40,459 bases of DNA from Alphaproteobacteria bacterium (GCA_030432315.1 JAUIHM010000022.1:1-40459); one strand, 5' to 3'; shown: positions 8,383 to 16,821, counted from the first letter of the stretch. Program-made: numbers and translations. The notes: generated by a model from the sequence alone, not told the origin.

Positions 8383-9630
8383 ATGCCTGCCCACACGCTC
8401 GCCATTGACTTTGGCACCTCGAATTCCGCCGCAGCGGTCAACCGGAGCGGCAGACCCTGCCGCATCGCCATTGAAGCCGGGAGTGAAACGCTGCCAACGG
8501 CGGTTTTCTTTGCCACCGGTGGTCAGGGCATGGAAATCGGTGCCGCCGCCGCCGACGCGCTGATCTCGCGCGCCGAGGGGCGTTACATGCGGGCGCTGAA
8601 GAGTGTCCTTGGAACGCCGCTGTTTCATGAATCGCGGCTGATCGGCGGGCGGCGGCAGACGCTGGCGGATATCGTCGCCGCATTCCTGGCCGAGGTGAAG
8701 CGGCGCGCGGAGGCGGCGACGGGGGTTGAGTATCCCTCCGCGCTCTCGGGACGGCCGGTACATTTTCACACCACCGATCCGGAGCGTGATGCGCGCGCCG
8801 AAACGGATTTGCGGCAGTGTTATCTTGCCGCCGGGTTTGCCGAGGTTTCCTTCATGTTCGAGCCGGAGGCGGCGGCCATGGCCAGCCACGGTCTGGAGAC
8901 CGCCGGCGGCTGCGGGCTGATCGTCGACATCGGCGGTGGCACTTCGGATTTCTCGGTGTTTCGCACCGGCGCGGGGCGGATGGAGATTCTCGCAAGCCAC
9001 GGGATCCGGCTGGGCGGGACGGATTTCGACCATGCGGTGTCGATGACCCATGCCATGCCCTGTCTGGGGTATGGCGGCGAATTGCGCCGGGAGTTTGGCC
9101 CCGGCCTGCTGCCGGTCCCGAAGGCGGTCTATGTGGATCTTTCGACCTGGCAGAAGATCCCGTTTCTTTACAGCCGCGAGACCCGGCGGGAGGTGGCGCA
9201 GATGCTCCGGTTGGCAGTCGATACGCGGGCGATGGGACGCCTTGCCGCGGTGCTCGACCACGAGTTGGGCCATGAACTGGCCTTCGCGGTCGAGCGGGGC
9301 AAGATTGCCGCCAACGGGACGGCTGCCGATGCGCGGATCGACATGGATTACATTGAACCCGGTCTCGGCGCGCCGATCGGCCCCGGCAGTCTCGATGACG
9401 CGCTGCGCGGCTTTCGCGAACCGCTCCGGGCTGCTGCCGCCGAGACGCTGCGGATGGCGCAGACCGCACCGGAGGAGGTGTCCACGGTCATTCTCGTCGG
9501 CGGATCGAGCCTGATGGGCATGGTCACCTCGGAACTGGGGGCGCTCTGCCCCGGTGCGGAACAGAAATATACCGAGGCGTTTACCGCCGTGGTCGACGGG
9601 CTGGCGCTGGCCGCGCCGGAAGCGGCGTGA
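8383..9630 (+). CDS. Hsp70-family (YegD-like) ATPase without a full substrate-binding domain
   Basis: A 415-residue actin-fold ATPase. Phosphate-binding loop 1 is AIDFGTSNSAAAV at the N terminus. EPEAAAMASHGLE is followed by the phosphate-2 loop IVDIGGGTSDFSVF (about 182-195) and the adenosine-side LVGGSSLMGMV near the C terminus. This is the domain set of YegD-type atypical Hsp70 proteins, which stop after the nucleotide-binding domain; DnaK is over 600 residues. The role is probably chaperone-like or regulatory and is poorly known for the family. The start is supported by AGGAG at 8371-8375. No DnaJ or GrpE partner is nearby. It converges on kynU with a 15-base gap. Confidence 0.88.
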   Translation: MPAHTLAIDFGTSNSAAAVNRSGRPCRIAIEAGSETLPTAVFFATGGQGMEIGAAAADALISRAEGRYMRALKSVLGTPLFHESRLIGGRRQTLADIVAAFLAEVKRRAEAATGVEYPSALSGRPVHFHTTDPERDARAETDLRQCYLAAGFAEVSFMFEPEAAAMASHGLETAGGCGLIVDIGGGTSDFSVFRTGAGRMEILASHGIRLGGTDFDHAVSMTHAMPCLGYGGELRREFGPGLLPVPKAVYVDLSTWQKIPFLYSRETRREVAQMLRLAVDTRAMGRLAAVLDHELGHELAFAVERGKIAANGTAADARIDMDYIEPGLGAPIGPGSLDDALRGFREPLRAAAAETLRMAQTAPEEVSTVILVGGSSLMGMVTSELGALCPGAEQKYTEAFTAVVDGLALAAPEAA

Positions 9631-9645
9631 GGCGGAACCGGCGCT

Positions 9646-10842
9646 TCAGGTGACGCGGCTGCGCACCTGATACCTGGCTGCTTTCCAGGCATCGGTATTG
9701 ATGACTTCGGCGATGACCTTCGCAGCGGCGGTCATGTCGGCGTCATCGAGGTAGAGCGGCGTGATGCCGAAGCGCATTGTGTCGGGGGCGCGGAAATCGC
9801 CGATGACGCCACGCTCGATCAGGGCCTGCATCGCCGCGTAACCATCAGGAAACGCGAATGAAACCTGAGAGCCGCGTTTTGCCGGATCCCGCGGTGATTT
9901 CAGCTTCAGGGTCGGGCAGCGGCTTTCAACTTCGCGGATGAAGACCTCCGCGAGCCGTGCGGATGCGGCCTCGACCTCCGCCATGCTGACCCCGTCCCAG
10001 ACGTCGAGCGCGGCATCGAGAAGGCTCAGCTGAACGATTGGCGGCGTGCCGACGCGCATCCGCTCGGTCTGCATCGCCGGGCGGTAGTCGAGATCGAAGG
10101 CAAACGGTGCTTCGTGGCCCAGCCAGCCGGCGAGGGCCGGCTGAACCTGTTCGGCGATGTCGGGCCGCACGTAGATGAAGGCCGGTGCGCCGGGGCCGCC
10201 GTTGAGGAACTTGTAGGTGCAGCCGACGGCGAATTCGGCGCCGCTCGCGGCGATGTCGACTTCGATGGCACCTGCCGAATGGGCGAGATCCCAGATCATC
10301 ACCGCACCCGCCGCATGGGCCGCTTCGGTGACGCGGGCCATGTCGTGCCGCCGGCCGGTGGAATAGTCCACCTGGGTCAGCATCACCGCCGCCACGTCCG
10401 GGCCGATGGCGGATTCGACGTCGTCGGGGTTCGGGGTTTTCAGGACGTGGCCCTGGCCGAGCGTGTCGATCAGCCCCTGGGCCATGTAGAGGTCGGTGGG
10501 GAAATTGCCGCTGTCGGAGACGATCACCCGGCGGTCCGGCCGCATCCGCAGTGCGGCGGCCAGCGCTTGATAGACCTTGATCGACAGGGTGTCGCCGGTC
10601 GCGACCGAGCCCTCGGCCGCGCCGATCAGCGGCGCGATCCGGTTGGCGACCTTCAGCGGCAACTCCATCCAACCGGCAGTGTTCCAGGCCCGGATCAGTT
10701 CGCCGCCCCATTCGCGGGTGATCGCCTCCGCCGCCCGTGCGGGGGCGTGTTTCGGCAGCGGCCCGAGGGAATTGCCGTCGAGATAGAGCACGCCCTGAGG
10801 GATGTCGAACAGGTCCCGGCACGGCAGCGTCGCGTTTTCCAT
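9646..10842 (-). CDS. kynU: Kynureninase
   Basis: A 398-residue PLP enzyme of fold type I that hydrolyses L-kynurenine to anthranilate and L-alanine. The N-terminal YLDGNSLGPLP (20-30) is a kynureninase hallmark, VSDSGNFPTDLYMAQGL (108-124) is a substrate/cofactor segment, DLAHSAGAIEVD holds the PLP-binding Asp/His, and CTYKFLNGGPGAPAF places the Schiff-base lysine at K211. Length is near the bacterial norm (about 416). It starts only 2 bases after the dioxygenase stop (TGACCATG), so the two are almost certainly co-translated. Last gene of the operon. Confidence 0.96.
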   Translation of the reverse strand: MENATLPCRDLFDIPQGVLYLDGNSLGPLPKHAPARAAEAITREWGGELIRAWNTAGWMELPLKVANRIAPLIGAAEGSVATGDTLSIKVYQALAAALRMRPDRRVIVSDSGNFPTDLYMAQGLIDTLGQGHVLKTPNPDDVESAIGPDVAAVMLTQVDYSTGRRHDMARVTEAAHAAGAVMIWDLAHSAGAIEVDIAASGAEFAVGCTYKFLNGGPGAPAFIYVRPDIAEQVQPALAGWLGHEAPFAFDLDYRPAMQTERMRVGTPPIVQLSLLDAALDVWDGVSMAEVEAASARLAEVFIREVESRCPTLKLKSPRDPAKRGSQVSFAFPDGYAAMQALIERGVIGDFRAPDTMRFGITPLYLDDADMTAAAKVIAEVINTDAWKAARYQVRSRVT

Positions 10843-10844
10843 GG

Positions 10845-11684
10845 TCAGAGATCTCCCCTTACGTCCCAGAGTTCCGGAAACAGTACCACGTCGAGCATCC
10901 GCCGCAGGTAGCTGACCCCGGCGGTGCCGCCGGTCCCGCGTTTGAAGCCGATCACCCGTTCAACCGTGGTGACATGATTGAAGCGCCAGCGGCGGAAGTA
11001 GTCTTCGAGATCGACAAGTTTTTCCGCCAGTTCATAGATTTGCCAGTGTTCGTTCACGTTTTCATAGACCTGTTTCCATCGAATCTGAATCTCCGGGTCG
11101 GCCTGGTGCGGCTGGCGCAGTTGTGGCGACGGGGGCCTGGCATCGGTGCCGTCGAGATGCAGGTAAAGCAGGCGCACGGCGTCATCGTACAGGCTCGGCC
11201 GGGCAAGTTCCGCCTCGAGGGACTGGTGGACGTCGGGAACATGTGCATGGATCTTGATCATGTTCGGATTGCGGTTGCCGAGCATGAATTCGATCATCCG
11301 GTACTGGTGTGACTGAAAGCCGGAAGATGCGCCGAGGTCGCCGCGAAACTCGGTATATTCGCTCGGGGTCATGGTCCGCAGCACGTCCCAGGCGGAATTG
11401 AGCTGCTCAAAGATCCGCGCGACACGCGTCAGCATCTTGAACACCGGGGCGAGATTGCCGGCATTCATCTGCCGGCGCGCTTCGGTGAGTTCGTGAATCA
11501 CCAGACGCATCCAAAGTTCACTGGTCTGGTGCTGGATGATGAACAGCATCTCGTCATGGGCGCGGGAGCGCGGATGCTGTGCGTCGAGGATCGGCGGCAG
11601 CGACAGGTAATCGCCATAGGACATGGCGTCGGCGAAGGACATTTTCGCGCCTTCGTGACCGGGATCATAGGGTTCTTCGGTCAT
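10845..11684 (-). CDS. kynA: Tryptophan 2,3-dioxygenase
   Basis: A 279-residue heme dioxygenase that opens the indole ring of L-tryptophan to give N-formylkynurenine, the first step of the kynurenine pathway. Family hallmarks are SYGDYLSLPPIL (22-33), MLFIIQHQTSELWMRL with active-site H52, SGFQSHQYRMIEF, and FNHVTTVERVIGFKRG with the heme-ligand position H237, followed by GTGGTAGVSYL. The frame is open much further upstream, but the ATG at 11684 gives the normal family length and has AAGGA nine bases before it. It is followed almost directly by kynU and preceded, 41 bases away, by a permease gene. No kynB formamidase lies between. Confidence 0.96.
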   Translation of the reverse strand: MTEEPYDPGHEGAKMSFADAMSYGDYLSLPPILDAQHPRSRAHDEMLFIIQHQTSELWMRLVIHELTEARRQMNAGNLAPVFKMLTRVARIFEQLNSAWDVLRTMTPSEYTEFRGDLGASSGFQSHQYRMIEFMLGNRNPNMIKIHAHVPDVHQSLEAELARPSLYDDAVRLLYLHLDGTDARPPSPQLRQPHQADPEIQIRWKQVYENVNEHWQIYELAEKLVDLEDYFRRWRFNHVTTVERVIGFKRGTGGTAGVSYLRRMLDVVLFPELWDVRGDL

Positions 11685-11725
11685 GTCACCGTTTCCTTGT
11701 GGTTTCGTCGCAGCGTCGCGCTCCG

Positions 11726-13114
11726 TCAGGTCATCACCCGGAACAGCAGCACGAGCATCGCATAGCACAGGACTGCATAGCGCAGATTCCAGCGCCATGT
11801 CAGTGTTGTTGGCGCGATCCCGGTCGAGGCGGAGATCATCAGGGTCGCGGTGGCATTGGGCGAGGCGCTCATGCTCAGGGCCCAGCCGGCACTCAGGGCG
11901 AATACGATCAGCGCCGGTTCGGCCGGGAGGACAGGGATCGCCTTCATCACCTCGCCGAGCAGCACCACCACCAGAATCGGGCTGAGCGCGAACTGGCCGC
12001 CGAGAACGATCAGCACGGGCAGCCCGGCGAGAAAAAGCCAGCCCGGCAGGGCGCCGATGTCGTAACGGTGGGCAAGTTCCGCAAGAGGCAGCACTTCCGC
12101 CGCCGTGCGGCCGATGAAGCCGGAGAGACCGAGCGCCATGGCGGCGCGGGTGAGTTTCGGGGCGGCTCCGGTCAGCAGGCGGGCGATGCCCCTGAGGCAC
12201 CCCGCGGTGCCGGCCGCGCGGTCCGTCCGGGCGCACTGGGCCAGCAGCCAGATCAGCGTCGCGGTCGGTGCCATGTACATCAGCGACAGTGCGACGGAAT
12301 GGCCGGCGGTGTAATGCAGGGAAAAAGTTCCAAAAATCAGGAAGATGCAGACCCCGGCGACCACGGCTGCCGCCGGGACGGGCAGCGGCAGCGGCGGTTC
12401 TGCGGTGGGGGGGAGCCTTGGCCAGTCCAGCCGGTCGAGGGCACGGCCCAGGACGATCATCATCGCGGCAGTCGAAAGGCCGGGCAGCAGCAGGTCCTGC
12501 CAGTGCACGGCGGGGAACAGGGTGAGCAGCACGCCCTGGGAGAGGGTTGTGGGCGCCCAGAGCAGGATCCAGCTGAAGCCGCGCATAAGGGCCGAAAGCT
12601 GCCGCCGTTCGAGGGCCCTGTCCGGTGTGCCGTCGGGTCGGATGGCACTTTGCTGGATCAGGGGCGCCATCAGGCTGACGGCGCCGAAATTCAGGAAGAT
12701 ACCGAGAAAATGGCCACCGAGGGCGGTGGAGAAATATCGTCTGCCCGGCGGCTGGGAGGTCAGGTAATGGCCAACGGAGAGCAGCGATTCCGACCGGGCG
12801 GCGGCCTCGCGCATCAGGGTTATCAGCACGATGAACGCAGAAAAAAATGATGCGAGATCAAGGGCCTGTCGCAGGATATCAAACTCGCGCCGCAGCAGAA
12901 GAATGCCGCCGAGCACGAGGGCCATGGCCAGCAGGGAAATTTCGCGGACCGTTGCGGTGCGCAGGCCGGCGAGGAAGAGGAGGCAGAGGCCGGTCCGGGC
13001 GGCGAGGCCGAGGGCCGGCAGGCCGAGAGCCTGGTCGAGCAAAACCCCGGCGACGGTGTTCGCGAGAATGACCGCGATCACCCGGTCCGACGGCAGGCTT
13101 TTCAGCGGCGGCAC
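11726..13114 (-). CDS. Multi-pass membrane transporter of unknown substrate
   Basis: A 462-residue protein that is nearly all hydrophobic segments (roughly ten or more membrane helices). I do not recognise a named family with certainty. Two small-residue/Ser/Thr-rich stretches, LNFGAVSLMAPLIQ in the first half and LSMSASPNATATLMIS in the second, are spaced like re-entrant loops of the ion-transporter (ArsB/NhaD/DASS) superfamily, which is my best guess. The start is GTG at 13114, 4 bases after the GFA stop. It sits between a GFA gene and kynA-kynU, so uptake of tryptophan or kynurenine, or export of anthranilate, is a reasonable hypothesis. That role is inferred only from the operon. Confidence 0.7.
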   Translation of the reverse strand: MPPLKSLPSDRVIAVILANTVAGVLLDQALGLPALGLAARTGLCLLFLAGLRTATVREISLLAMALVLGGILLLRREFDILRQALDLASFFSAFIVLITLMREAAARSESLLSVGHYLTSQPPGRRYFSTALGGHFLGIFLNFGAVSLMAPLIQQSAIRPDGTPDRALERRQLSALMRGFSWILLWAPTTLSQGVLLTLFPAVHWQDLLLPGLSTAAMMIVLGRALDRLDWPRLPPTAEPPLPLPVPAAAVVAGVCIFLIFGTFSLHYTAGHSVALSLMYMAPTATLIWLLAQCARTDRAAGTAGCLRGIARLLTGAAPKLTRAAMALGLSGFIGRTAAEVLPLAELAHRYDIGALPGWLFLAGLPVLIVLGGQFALSPILVVVLLGEVMKAIPVLPAEPALIVFALSAGWALSMSASPNATATLMISASTGIAPTTLTWRWNLRYAVLCYAMLVLLFRVMT

Positions 13115-13118
13115 CGGG

Positions 13119-13487
13119 TCAGTCCAGGTAGTGTCCGGTTTCAGCGCCGTCGAGGTGCCGGATGTCGAGGGCCTGTAGCACGAAGGGATCGGCCATGCGC
13201 AGATTGACCGCCATCACCGCGTCCTCGTCCGTGCCGGCGTCGAGCGGTTCCCAGTGGGTGGCATTGCCGCAGGTGCGGCAGATATGGAGCGCGAAGGTCT
13301 CCGCACCCTGGATATAGGGGAATGTCGCATCGTGCGCGGCATTGAGCGTAACGGTTTCGATGTCCACATGCGCCCAGACGGCGCCGATGCGGCGGCAGAG
13401 CGAGCAGTTGCATTCGGTCGCCCATTCGGGCGCTTCGTCCAGTTCCCAGGAAACGTTGCCGCAGTGGCAACTGCCGGTAATGGCCAT
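13119..13487 (-). CDS. GFA/CENP-V-fold zinc protein
   Basis: A 122-residue protein with the full cysteine set of the GFA (glutathione-dependent formaldehyde-activating-like) family: CHC at C7/C9, CNCSLC at C26/C28/C31, and CRTC at C70/C73. These normally hold two zinc ions. The name comes from the Paracoccus enzyme proposed to condense formaldehyde with glutathione, but most members have no proven reaction. The ATG at 13487 has a strong GGAGG site 6 bases upstream, so this is a well-translated first gene of the operon GFA-permease-kynA-kynU. Why a GFA protein opens a kynurenine operon is not explained by known biochemistry. Confidence 0.88.
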   Translation of the reverse strand: MAITGSCHCGNVSWELDEAPEWATECNCSLCRRIGAVWAHVDIETVTLNAAHDATFPYIQGAETFALHICRTCGNATHWEPLDAGTDEDAVMAVNLRMADPFVLQALDIRHLDGAETGHYLD

Positions 13488-13801
13488 GGTACCTCCAGTT
13501 GGGTGAAGCGGTTCGGGTGTTCCTTGTGGGTGATCGGGAGGGGTTCGTAAAGGCGGTTCCTGTCCCGCGCAGACCGGTGTTAACCTTTGGCGGTGCGCGC
13601 ATTAACCGGTGGCGGCGCGATACCCTTCCGGTACCCGGACGATACCCGGCTGATACCTACGCAACGGCCGGGAGGGTAAAAGGTTAAAGGTTAACGGCTC
13701 CGCCGCGGTCCGCCGGAAAACCCCGCCGGTGCGCCGTGCCGGGGCTGTTGCCGGCGGCCGGTCTTCGGTATGTGGGAGGCAGGTGCGGGAGGGAACACTG
13801 G
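13488..13801. other. 314-base divergent intergenic region with clustered repeats
   Basis: This is the control region between the GFA/kyn operon (minus) and ktrAB (plus). It holds a four-copy 11-bp direct repeat (13619-13662), bracketed by TTAACC boxes on the left (13580-13585 and 13602-13607) and GGTTAA boxes on the right (13682-13687 and 13689-13694). The outermost 10-bp arms GTTAACCTTT (13579-13588) and AAAGGTTAAC (13686-13695) are perfect inverted copies. A clear ribosome-binding site (GGAGG, 13788-13792 area) precedes ktrA. I could not pick a convincing -35/-10 pair for either direction and see no small gene in it. Confidence 0.6.
13619..13662. repeat. Four tandem 11-bp iteron-like repeats
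   Basis: Four consecutive units read GATACCCTTCC, GGTACCCGGAC, GATACCCGGCT and GATACCTACGC. The GRTACC core is kept in all four, and the 11-bp period places each copy on about the same face of the helix. Such spacing is typical of cooperative protein-binding sites. The array is 140 bases upstream of ktrA and 132 upstream of the GFA gene, so either operon could be the target. Confidence 0.65.
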
Positions 13802-14482
13802 ATGGCAGGCAGATTTGGCAGCGGGACGAAATCGAGGACGTTCGCCGTCATCGGACTCGGAAACTTCGGCGGCACCGTCGCCCGCGAACTGACCCGGTTC
13901 GGCAATCACGTGATCGGACTCGACATCAGCGAGGCGAAGGTCAGCGGGCTGCTCGACGACATCACCCAGGCGATGATCGTCGACGCCCGCGACGACGTGG
14001 CGCTGCGCGAGGCGGGGGTGGCGGAATGCGACATCGCCGTGGTGGCGATCGGCGACGATCTCGAGTCGAGCATCCTCGCGGCGATCAACGTCAAGACCAT
14101 CGGCGTGCCGCTGGTCTGGGCCAAGGCAACCACCAAGACCCATCACCGAATCCTGAGCAAGCTGAAGGTGGACCGGATCATCCATCCGGAAGTCGAGGTC
14201 GGCCAGCATGTTGCCCAGGTGCTGCACAACCCGCTGGTGCGCGACTATGTCAGTCTCGGCAACGGGTTTCACGTGGTCAATTTCCGCATCCCGGAATCGC
14301 TGGAGGGCAAGCCGCTCGGGCATCTGCCACATGCGGACGAATTCGACCTGCGCTGCATCGGCGTGATGCGGGGCACGGATTTCATCGGCATGGACGGCTC
14401 GGAAGTGGAGTTGCAGAAGGATGATCTGCTGCTGCTGCTCGGCCGCCGTACCGATCTGCGCAATTTTGCCGCGAGCCTCTGA
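13802..14482 (+). CDS. ktrA: Potassium-uptake regulatory subunit KtrA (TrkA/RCK protein)
   Basis: A 226-residue cytoplasmic ring-forming subunit that gates the potassium channel subunit in response to nucleotides. The RCK_N Rossmann fold begins at FAVIGLGNFGGTVARE, with the GxGxxG nucleotide loop and acidic residue in HVIGLDIS. The C-terminal RCK_C (TrkA_C) domain covers about residues 140-226. A single RCK_N/RCK_C pair fits KtrA rather than the double-length TrkA of enterobacteria. The frame is open 22 codons upstream, but the ATG at 13802 follows GGAGGG and matches the family N terminus. The stop touches the GTG of the next gene (TGAGTG), so the two are coupled. Confidence 0.92.
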   Translation: MAGRFGSGTKSRTFAVIGLGNFGGTVARELTRFGNHVIGLDISEAKVSGLLDDITQAMIVDARDDVALREAGVAECDIAVVAIGDDLESSILAAINVKTIGVPLVWAKATTKTHHRILSKLKVDRIIHPEVEVGQHVAQVLHNPLVRDYVSLGNGFHVVNFRIPESLEGKPLGHLPHADEFDLRCIGVMRGTDFIGMDGSEVELQKDDLLLLLGRRTDLRNFAASL

Positions 14483-15829
14483 GTGTCGACTGGATTCGCG
14501 CGGGTCAGGACGCCGCTGGGCCGGCGTCTGCCGCCTCCGGCGGCACTGGCGCTGCTCTATCTGAGTTTCATCGTGCTGGGGGCGGCGTTGCTGTGGCTGC
14601 CGGTGTCGAACACCGGCGGGCTGAGCCTTGCCGAGGCGGTGTTCACCTCGACCTCGGCGGTAACGGTGACCGGGCTGGCGGTGGTGGATACCGGCAGCGC
14701 CTTCACCAGCTTTGGCCAGGCGGTGATCCTGGTGCTGATCCAGGTCGGCGGACTGGGGCTGATGACCTTCGCGATGCTGCTGCTCTCGGTGCTCGGCATT
14801 CCGCTTGGCATGCCGCAGCGGATGATCCTGCGTGAGGATCTGAACCAGGCGTCGGTGAGCGATCTGACCTCGCTGGTGCGGGTGATCCTGGTGGTGGCGC
14901 TGGCCTGTGAACTGGTCGGGATGGTGCTGCTGTCCTTTGTGTTCGTGCCGCATTCGGGTTGGGCGGCGGGGGTGTGGCAGGCGCTTTTTCACAGCGTTTC
15001 CTCGTTCAACAACGCCGGATTTTCGCTGTTTCCCGACAGCCTGATGGGCTGGGTCGGGAATCCGGTGATCAATATCGTCATTCCGCTGCTGTTCCTTCTC
15101 GGCGGGTTGGGATTTGTCGTTGTCGCCGACATCCGTCAGAGCCGGGTCTGGCACCGGCTGACCCTGCACAGCCGGCTGATGATCGTCGGCACCGTGGCGC
15201 TGAGCGCGTTCGGCTTCGTGATGTTCGCAGCACTTGAGTGGCGCAATCCCGGCACCCTGGGCGGGTTGCCCACGACCGGCGCGAGGCTTTGGGCGAGCTG
15301 GTTTCAGGCGGTGACGCCGCGGACCGCCGGATTCAACACCATCGACACCGGGGCGATGCACCACAGCACCACGCTCCTGACCATGGTGCTGATGCTGATC
15401 GGCGGCGGCAGCACCTCGACGGCCGGGGGCATCAAGGTCACGACCGTCGCCGTGCTGCTGATTGCCACGGTGGCGTTTTTCCGGCGCCAGACGGCGATCA
15501 GCGCCTTTGGCCGCAGCCTCGGGGTCGAGGAGGTGATGAAGGTGATGGCGCTGACGACGGTGAGCATCGTCGTGGTGCTGACCGGCATTTTTGTCATCTC
15601 GATTTCCCATGACGGCGAATTCATCGACCTGGTTTTCGAGGTCACTTCGGCCTTCGGCACTGCGGGCCTGTCGCGGGGCGCGACGGCGGAACTCGACGGC
15701 ATCGGCCGGACGCTGATCATGCTGATGATGTTTCTCGGGCGGGTCGGGCCGCTGACGCTCGGGTTCTTCCTTGCGACCCGCAGTGTGCCGCGGGTGCGGT
15801 ATCCGCGCGGGCAGATTCACCTCGGGTGA
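14483..15829 (+). CDS. ktrB: Potassium channel subunit KtrB (TrkH/KtrB family)
   Basis: A 448-residue inner-membrane potassium transporter subunit built from four pore modules. The selectivity-filter loops are visible in order as SAVTVTGLAV, SSFNNAGFSLF, TPRTAGFNT and FGTAGLSRGA, one per module, each with the conserved glycine. GGGSTSTAGGIKVTT is the glycine-rich gating-loop region between the third and fourth modules. Length matches KtrB (about 450) rather than TrkH (about 483). The start is GTG, directly after the ktrA stop. Together they form the sodium-stimulated KtrAB uptake system used in osmotic adaptation. Confidence 0.93.
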   Translation: MSTGFARVRTPLGRRLPPPAALALLYLSFIVLGAALLWLPVSNTGGLSLAEAVFTSTSAVTVTGLAVVDTGSAFTSFGQAVILVLIQVGGLGLMTFAMLLLSVLGIPLGMPQRMILREDLNQASVSDLTSLVRVILVVALACELVGMVLLSFVFVPHSGWAAGVWQALFHSVSSFNNAGFSLFPDSLMGWVGNPVINIVIPLLFLLGGLGFVVVADIRQSRVWHRLTLHSRLMIVGTVALSAFGFVMFAALEWRNPGTLGGLPTTGARLWASWFQAVTPRTAGFNTIDTGAMHHSTTLLTMVLMLIGGGSTSTAGGIKVTTVAVLLIATVAFFRRQTAISAFGRSLGVEEVMKVMALTTVSIVVVLTGIFVISISHDGEFIDLVFEVTSAFGTAGLSRGATAELDGIGRTLIMLMMFLGRVGPLTLGFFLATRSVPRVRYPRGQIHLG

Positions 15830-15999
15830 GCGGAGAACCGGCGGAAACGGAGTGAAAATTGCATCAGGTCCGGGGAAGTTTGTACGCAGGTGCAACAAAA
15901 CCCTGGTGACGAAAGTGGTTAAAGGCTTTACTTGGCCGCTGTAGCGCGTTCCGCCCGGAGCACCCGGCTCCGCGAGCAGCTGTAACGAGGGAGAATGCC

Positions 16000-16656
16000 A
16001 TGACGCACAGAGCCAAGCCGGTCCCGAATTACCTGGTCGAGCGCTATCGCGGCTGGCGTGCGGTGAAGTTCATGGACAGCCGGGCATGGTATGCGCGTCT
16101 GGCCCGCGAGGGGCAGAGGCCGCGGGCGATGGTCATCAGCTGCTGTGACAGCCGGCTCGACATCGTCGGCATGTTCGGCGCCGAGCCGGGAGACCTGTTC
16201 GTGGTGCGCAACGTCGCCAGTCTGATCCCTCCCTATTCGCCGGACGGCCTGCATCACGGCACTTCGGCGGCGGTGGAATACGCGGTTACGGTGCTGAAGG
16301 TCGCCAACATCCTTGTCATCGGCCACCAGAACTGCGGCGGCGTCGCCGCCTGTCATGACATGTTTTCCGGCCTGGCGCCGGAGCTGAAGGATTCCGGCAG
16401 CTTCATCGGCCGCTGGATGGACATTATGGAACCGGCCTACAACCGGATCGCCGACATGGAGGGCGATCGCGAGGAGCGTCTGGTGGCGCTGGAGCATGAA
16501 GGGGTGATTACCTCGATTGAAAACCTGCTGGGGTTTCCGTTTGTGAGCGAAGCGGTGGAAGCCGGGTCGCTTTCGGTTCACGGGGCCTGGATCAACATTG
16601 CCGAGGGCCGGCTCGACGGTCTGGTGAGCGGCGAAAGAGTCTTCAAGCCGCTCTGA
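16000..16656 (+). CDS. Beta-class carbonic anhydrase
   Basis: A 218-residue zinc enzyme interconverting carbon dioxide and bicarbonate in the cytoplasm. The zinc-site signatures are VISCCDSRLD (C48, with the D50/R52 dyad) and VIGHQNCGGV (H109 and C112), which is the complete set for a beta-carbonic anhydrase. VVRNVASLIPPY follows the first motif as usual. Length is typical (200-230). The start has GAGGGAG about 8 bases upstream of the ATG. It is a single-gene unit ending at a strong terminator. Bicarbonate supply for carboxylations or pH balance is the likely role. Confidence 0.95.
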   Translation: MTHRAKPVPNYLVERYRGWRAVKFMDSRAWYARLAREGQRPRAMVISCCDSRLDIVGMFGAEPGDLFVVRNVASLIPPYSPDGLHHGTSAAVEYAVTVLKVANILVIGHQNCGGVAACHDMFSGLAPELKDSGSFIGRWMDIMEPAYNRIADMEGDREERLVALEHEGVITSIENLLGFPFVSEAVEAGSLSVHGAWINIAEGRLDGLVSGERVFKPL

Positions 16657-16734
16657 TTGCGCGGCGGACCCGGGGCTTTCATGCCCAAGGGTCGGTCGGT
16701 TTGGGTTACAGATCACACCAAAAGCGGGGTATTG

Positions 16735-16776
16735 CCGCTGCGGAAGGCGAGTTGTGCCGTCCGCGGCGGTTTTTTT
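16735..16776 (+). terminator. Rho-independent terminator after the carbonic anhydrase gene
   Basis: Arms CCGCTGCGGA (16735-16744) and TCCGCGGCGG (16760-16769) pair over ten positions with one G-U pair, and the loop can add a further GGC/GCC pairing. Seven T residues follow at 16770-16776. It lies 79 bases past the stop codon and separates this gene from dctPQM. Confidence 0.85.
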
Positions 16777-16821
16777 CACCCTGCCTTGCTGCGCCTGTTG
16801 CAAGGAATATCGGCTGATGCT

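Noticed and set aside
10845-12236. Tryptophan dioxygenase with a 184-residue N-terminal extension
   Set aside because: The open frame extends upstream, but that part is antisense-like, overlaps the permease gene, and the ATG at 11684 has a ribosome-binding site and gives the family length.
13691-15898. A 735-codon open frame on the minus strand across ktrA and ktrB
   Set aside because: Shadow of ktrAB; same low-information Arg/His/Gln composition and no start signal.
16785-16802. Possible sigma54 promoter upstream of dctP (TGCTGCG, four bases, TTGCA)
   Set aside because: The TTGCA half is good, but the essential GG of the -24 element reads GC, so I do not claim it despite known sigma54 control of some dct genes.
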